Source of the DNA: Acetobacter sp. DsW_063
Lineage (GTDB): Bacteria > Pseudomonadota > Alphaproteobacteria > Acetobacterales > Acetobacteraceae
NCBI RefSeq assembly: GCF_002153745.1
Contig: NZ_JOPL01000025.1
Coordinates: 79,231-143,230, forward strand
Length of the DNA: 64,000 nt
Reading direction: 5' to 3'
Shown piece by piece: positions 61,144-64,000 of this stretch (positions are counted from its first letter, which is position 1; the number at the start of each line of letters is the position of its first letter). The notes beneath the pieces are model-generated. The model saw only the letters and a list, made by a program, of their open reading frames with translations. It was not told where the DNA came from and did no database searches. Position numbers and translations under genes: made by a program.

Positions 61144-62726
61144 GGGCCGCAGCTTATCGCGCCTCTCGCCTGGCCTCTTGCTGGGTCGCCGGTTTGCCCG
61201 TTCGCACCCGAACTTCCACCGTGACGCTGTGGTTTGTGGTCATGGCCCTTTTTGCCGTCACTGCGGCCGCCCGCGCCGACGCGCCCTTGCGATGGGCTTC
61301 TGATGGCACGGCCAACGTGCCCTTCACCTTTCAGGATCCTGCCGAACAGACCCGAATGGTCGGGTTCGAATACGACATCATGGCCGAAATCGGCCATCGT
61401 CTGTCACGCGACACTCAGTTCGTCCAGAACGACTGGGACGGCCTGATCCCCGGATTGCAGCGCGGCTTCTACGAAATGGTCGCCGACGGGATCGAAATGA
61501 CGCCCGAACATATGGAGGCGCTGGATTTCAGCCGCCCCTATTACGTGACGGCGGAGCGCATCGTCGTACGTCGTGATCAGGCGGGACTGGATTCGTTCGA
61601 GCGTCTGGGCGGGCATGCGGTCGGGACGATCAAGGACACGCTGGCCGAACGCATGCTGCGCGATCGGTCCGACGTGAAGCTGAGTTCCTATGACGAGGAA
61701 TCGAACGCGTTCTCCGACCTGAAGGACGGGCGCCTCGACGCCGTCCTGCTGGATGGTCCAATCGCGCTTTATTATGGCGAGGCCGATCCGGCGTTGCGGA
61801 TCGTCGGGCCCCCGATCGGTCATCTCGCCTACGGCGTCGCGTTCAAGAAGGGCGCCAATCAGGAACTCCGGCGTCACGTCGATCAGGCGTTGCAGGACAT
61901 GGTCGCCGATGGGGCCTTGCACCGCATTCTGGCGCGCTGGAACCTGTGGACGCCGGAAATGGTGGAGTGGACGGGCGACCGCACCAACCCGAACATCGCT
62001 CCGACCGAGTGGGAGCGATATCTCGCCGCCACCGCTCCGACGCCGGGATGGGAGGCGCGGTTTTATCGTTATGTCGGTTTCCTGCCGCTTATCGCGCGGG
62101 GCGCCGCGCTGACGCTCGCGGTCTCGGCCTGCGCGATGGTGCTGGCCGTCGGGCTTGGCCTCGCACTGGCGCTGACGCGGCGTTATGGCCCGGCATGGCT
62201 CGCCTCTCTGGCGACGCTCTATGTCGAGATCATCCGCGGCACGCCTTTGCTGATCCAGATACTGTTCATCTTCTATGGTTTGCCGGGCATAGGGATCCGG
62301 CTTTCCCCGTTCGTCGCGGGCGTGCTCGGCCTCGGCCTGAACTACGCAGCCTACGAAGCAGAAAATTATCGCGCTGGTCTGCAATCCGTGGCGCGGGGGC
62401 AGATGGAGGCGGCTACAGCGCTCAACATGACTCATGCTCAGGCTCTGCGGTATGTCGTGGTGCCGCAGGCTTTCCGCGTCGTCGTGCCGGTGATGACCAA
62501 CGACTTTATCTCGCTCCTGAAAGATTCCTCTCTGGTCAGCATCATCACCCTGACCGAGTTGAGCCAGACATATGTCCGGTTGTCCTCGACCTATTTCGAT
62601 TATTTCGGCACCGGTCTGATGGTCGGCGCGGCGTATCTGCTGCTCGGTCTGCCTTTCGTAAGGCTGGCGCGTATGGCTGAGAAACGGCTGGCGGTCAGTG
62701 AACGCAACGGGCAGGGGCGACGCTGA
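61140..62726 (+). CDS. Fused amino-acid-binding protein and ABC permease
   Basis: 528 residues starting GTG 61140, overlapping the ATPase stop; GTG 61221 (VTLWFVVMALFAVTAAARADA) would give a shorter signal. Residues ~45-275 are an SBP_bac_3 domain (LRWASDGTANVPFTFQDPAEQTRMVGFEYDIMAEIGHRL, FSRPYYVTAERIVV, LDAVLLDGPIALYYG). Residues ~310-520 are a HisM/GlnP permease with the EAA loop EAATALNMTHAQALRYVVVPQAFRVVVPVMTNDFISLLKDSSL. Such fusions tether the binding protein to the membrane. With the ATPase it makes a complete two-gene importer. Likely substrate glutamine or another polar amino acid; inference. Confidence 0.9.
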   Translation: MRAAAYRASRLASCWVAGLPVRTRTSTVTLWFVVMALFAVTAAARADAPLRWASDGTANVPFTFQDPAEQTRMVGFEYDIMAEIGHRLSRDTQFVQNDWDGLIPGLQRGFYEMVADGIEMTPEHMEALDFSRPYYVTAERIVVRRDQAGLDSFERLGGHAVGTIKDTLAERMLRDRSDVKLSSYDEESNAFSDLKDGRLDAVLLDGPIALYYGEADPALRIVGPPIGHLAYGVAFKKGANQELRRHVDQALQDMVADGALHRILARWNLWTPEMVEWTGDRTNPNIAPTEWERYLAATAPTPGWEARFYRYVGFLPLIARGAALTLAVSACAMVLAVGLGLALALTRRYGPAWLASLATLYVEIIRGTPLLIQILFIFYGLPGIGIRLSPFVAGVLGLGLNYAAYEAENYRAGLQSVARGQMEAATALNMTHAQALRYVVVPQAFRVVVPVMTNDFISLLKDSSLVSIITLTELSQTYVRLSSTYFDYFGTGLMVGAAYLLLGLPFVRLARMAEKRLAVSERNGQGRR

Positions 62727-62858
62727 TCTCTGGTCTCGCTATGCGTCGCGAACGCGGCCATTGCGTTTTCGGCATGCCGGTCTCTCATATCTTCATATTG
62801 TGTATGAATGCGGAAGCGGACACGATAGGACACATTTCCTCTCGCCGCGGCATGCCCA

Positions 62859-63755
62859 ATGGATCTTCTCTCAGCTTTACACAGTTTTGTACGCGTCGCC
62901 GCCACAGGCTCCTTTTCTGCGGTGTCCCGCGAGACAGGCGCCAGCCAGCCGACAATCTCGCGCCATATCGCGTTGCTCGAATCGCATTACGGCACGACGC
63001 TGTTTGCCAGAACGACGCGAAGTCTGATGATGACCGAAGATGGTCGCAGCCTTCTTCCTCACGCTTACGAGGTGCTGGAGATTCTGGAGACGGCGGAGAC
63101 CGTGCTTGGCCGACGGCGCGCTTCGGTGTCCGGGCTGGTGCGCCTTGGCGTCACGACGGCGTTTGGTCTTTATCTGACGACGCGCATCAACGAGCTGCTG
63201 CAGCGTCAGCCTGAACTTTCCGTTGAACTGGTGATGCGCGACGGCTTTGGCGATCTGGTCGAGGAAGGTCTCGACCTCGCGATCCGTGTGGGCGAAATCG
63301 CCGAAGGCTCGCTGATTGCACGCAAACTTGGATCGGTGCACCGCGCGCTTGTCGCGTCTGCGAAGCATTTCACGCCACGCGGAGAACTGGAGCACCCGCG
63401 CGACCTCGCAGACCAGCATTGCGTCGTCTACACCTACGGAGGAGGGCGTCAGGACTGGCATTTTTCGAACAACGGCGAAGAAAGCGTGGTTGCGCCGCAC
63501 ACCGTATTTCGCGCGAACAGCAGCGAGGCCGCGCTTCACGCGGTGAGCGCGGGTGTTGGCGTTGGGCTTCTGCCTGAATTTCAGGTACGGGATCAGATTG
63601 CCTCAGGGGAATTGATCCGGGTGCTTCCAAGCTGGGACGTGCCGCCTATGCCGCTTTACGCCGTCCACACCGGTCCTCGCACGCTCCCGCTGCGCACCCG
63701 GACCGTGCTGGATTTTCTCGTGGAAATCTCGAGTTCGATTCTTCGGTCGGAGTAA
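62859..63755 (+). CDS. LysR-family regulator
   Basis: 298 residues. HTH: MDLLSALHSFVRVAATGSFSAVSRETGASQPTISRHIALLESHYGTTLFARTTRSLMMTEDG. Effector domain: SVSGLVRLGVTTAFGLYLTTRINELLQRQPELSVELVMRDGFGDLVEEGLDLAIRVGEI and HAVSAGVGVGLLPEFQVRDQIASGELIRVLPSW, the CrgA/DsdC-like subgroup often labelled LysR PA0477-type. It has no divergent partner; upstream is the ABC importer and downstream a converging gene. Target unknown. Confidence 0.9.
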   Translation: MDLLSALHSFVRVAATGSFSAVSRETGASQPTISRHIALLESHYGTTLFARTTRSLMMTEDGRSLLPHAYEVLEILETAETVLGRRRASVSGLVRLGVTTAFGLYLTTRINELLQRQPELSVELVMRDGFGDLVEEGLDLAIRVGEIAEGSLIARKLGSVHRALVASAKHFTPRGELEHPRDLADQHCVVYTYGGGRQDWHFSNNGEESVVAPHTVFRANSSEAALHAVSAGVGVGLLPEFQVRDQIASGELIRVLPSWDVPPMPLYAVHTGPRTLPLRTRTVLDFLVEISSSILRSE

Positions 63756-63770
63756 TACGGCCTTAAGCGT

Positions 63771-63827
63771 CAGGCTCCAAGGACCCCGGATATCAGCCTT
63801 CGTGATATCCGGGGTCCTTGGAGCCTG
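63771..63827. repeat. Perfect 25-bp inverted repeat (7-nt loop)
   Basis: The left arm (63771-63795, starting CAGGCTCCAAGG) is the exact reverse complement of the right arm (63803-63827), with loop GCCTTCG. The right arm and loop also encode the last residues of the gene on the minus strand, whose stop lies at 63793-63795 in the left arm. No T-run follows on either side. It is probably a very stable bidirectional terminator hairpin. Confidence 0.85.
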
Positions 63828-64000
63828 GGCGCGGGTCGTCGCTCGGCTGCAGTTTGCCGTTATAGCCGTTCAGCAATGTCGGGGACCACGTGACGATCCA
63901 GTCGTTCACCTGCTTGACGAAGCGGCCTGCGAACGGTGACAGCCCGATACCCTGTTTGGACCAGTCGGCGAGAATGGTGCTCAGTTTCGTTTCGCCACGT
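63793..64000 (-). CDS. C-terminal end of an unidentified protein (truncated by window edge)
   Basis: The minus-strand frame open from the window edge reads RGETKLSTILADWSKQGIG, then LSPFAGRFVKQVNDWIVTW, then SPTLLNGYNGKLQPSDDPRP, ending GSKDPGYHEG and stop. The composition and absence of alternative frames suggest a real gene with about 68 residues visible. I do not recognise it. The last ~12 codons fall in the 25-bp inverted repeat. Confidence 0.6.
   Translation of the reverse strand, partial: RGETKLSTILADWSKQGIGLSPFAGRFVKQVNDWIVTWSPTLLNGYNGKLQPSDDPRPGSKDPGYHEG

Overview
The window (about 60% G+C) looks like chromosomal DNA of an acetic acid bacterium (Acetobacteraceae, Alphaproteobacteria). 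The case rests on a sorbosone-dehydrogenase-type quinoprotein, two alpha-amino-acid ester hydrolase-like enzymes (a family characterised in Acetobacter), the pcm-tolC-popZ-valS gene order with a DUF2497/PopZ protein, a Zur-znuACB zinc locus and ccmAB beside acnA. Genus cannot be fixed from the sequence alone.

Layout. 1-0.9 kb: 3' end of secB and a small lipoprotein. 1.3-11.4 kb: an N-acetylglucosamine/chitin-oligomer locus with a ROK GlcNAc kinase, a divergent ROK repressor, a TonB-dependent receptor, a NagP-type transporter, NagB, CutC and a secreted GH20 hexosaminidase. No nagA is present. 12-13.3 kb: sorbosone dehydrogenase-like quinoprotein. 13.5-16 kb: a compact type VI secretion effector operon (DcrB/DUF1795 adaptor, PAAR-lipase effector, ankyrin-repeat candidate immunity protein, second DcrB-like protein). 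16-23.7 kb: asparaginase, an unknown protein, Zur, ZnuACB, a small secreted protein and GuaA. 24-26.6 kb: TetR/GST pair and a YceI protein. 26.8-35.2 kb: seven co-directional efflux genes combining aaeBXA-like and ytcA-mdtNOP-like modules. 35.4-38.7 kb: acetyltransferase-like protein, SDR and glucokinase. 39-45.4 kb: tRNA-Cys, pcm-like, tolC, popZ, valS. 45.7-53.7 kb: ester hydrolase, MsrA, then LysR/TonB receptor/second ester hydrolase. 53.9-55.8 kb: flavin monooxygenase with divergent TetR and clear operator repeats. 56-64 kb: CcmBA, aconitase, a polar amino-acid ABC importer with a fused binding-protein/permease, an orphan LysR, and the 3' end of an unidentified gene.

How the genes fit together. 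The GlcNAc locus supplies outer-membrane uptake, extracytoplasmic trimming by GH20, inner-membrane import, phosphorylation and deamination to fructose-6-phosphate; only the deacetylation step is missing here. The second TonB receptor is a close paralogue of the GlcNAc-locus receptor but sits 26 bp upstream of an ester hydrolase, which suggests a parallel uptake-and-hydrolysis system for another substrate. Five regulators (Zur, two TetR, LysR, ROK) sit beside their probable target genes, and several of these junctions carry inverted or direct repeats. No complete mobile element, CRISPR array, rRNA or replication origin was recognised.
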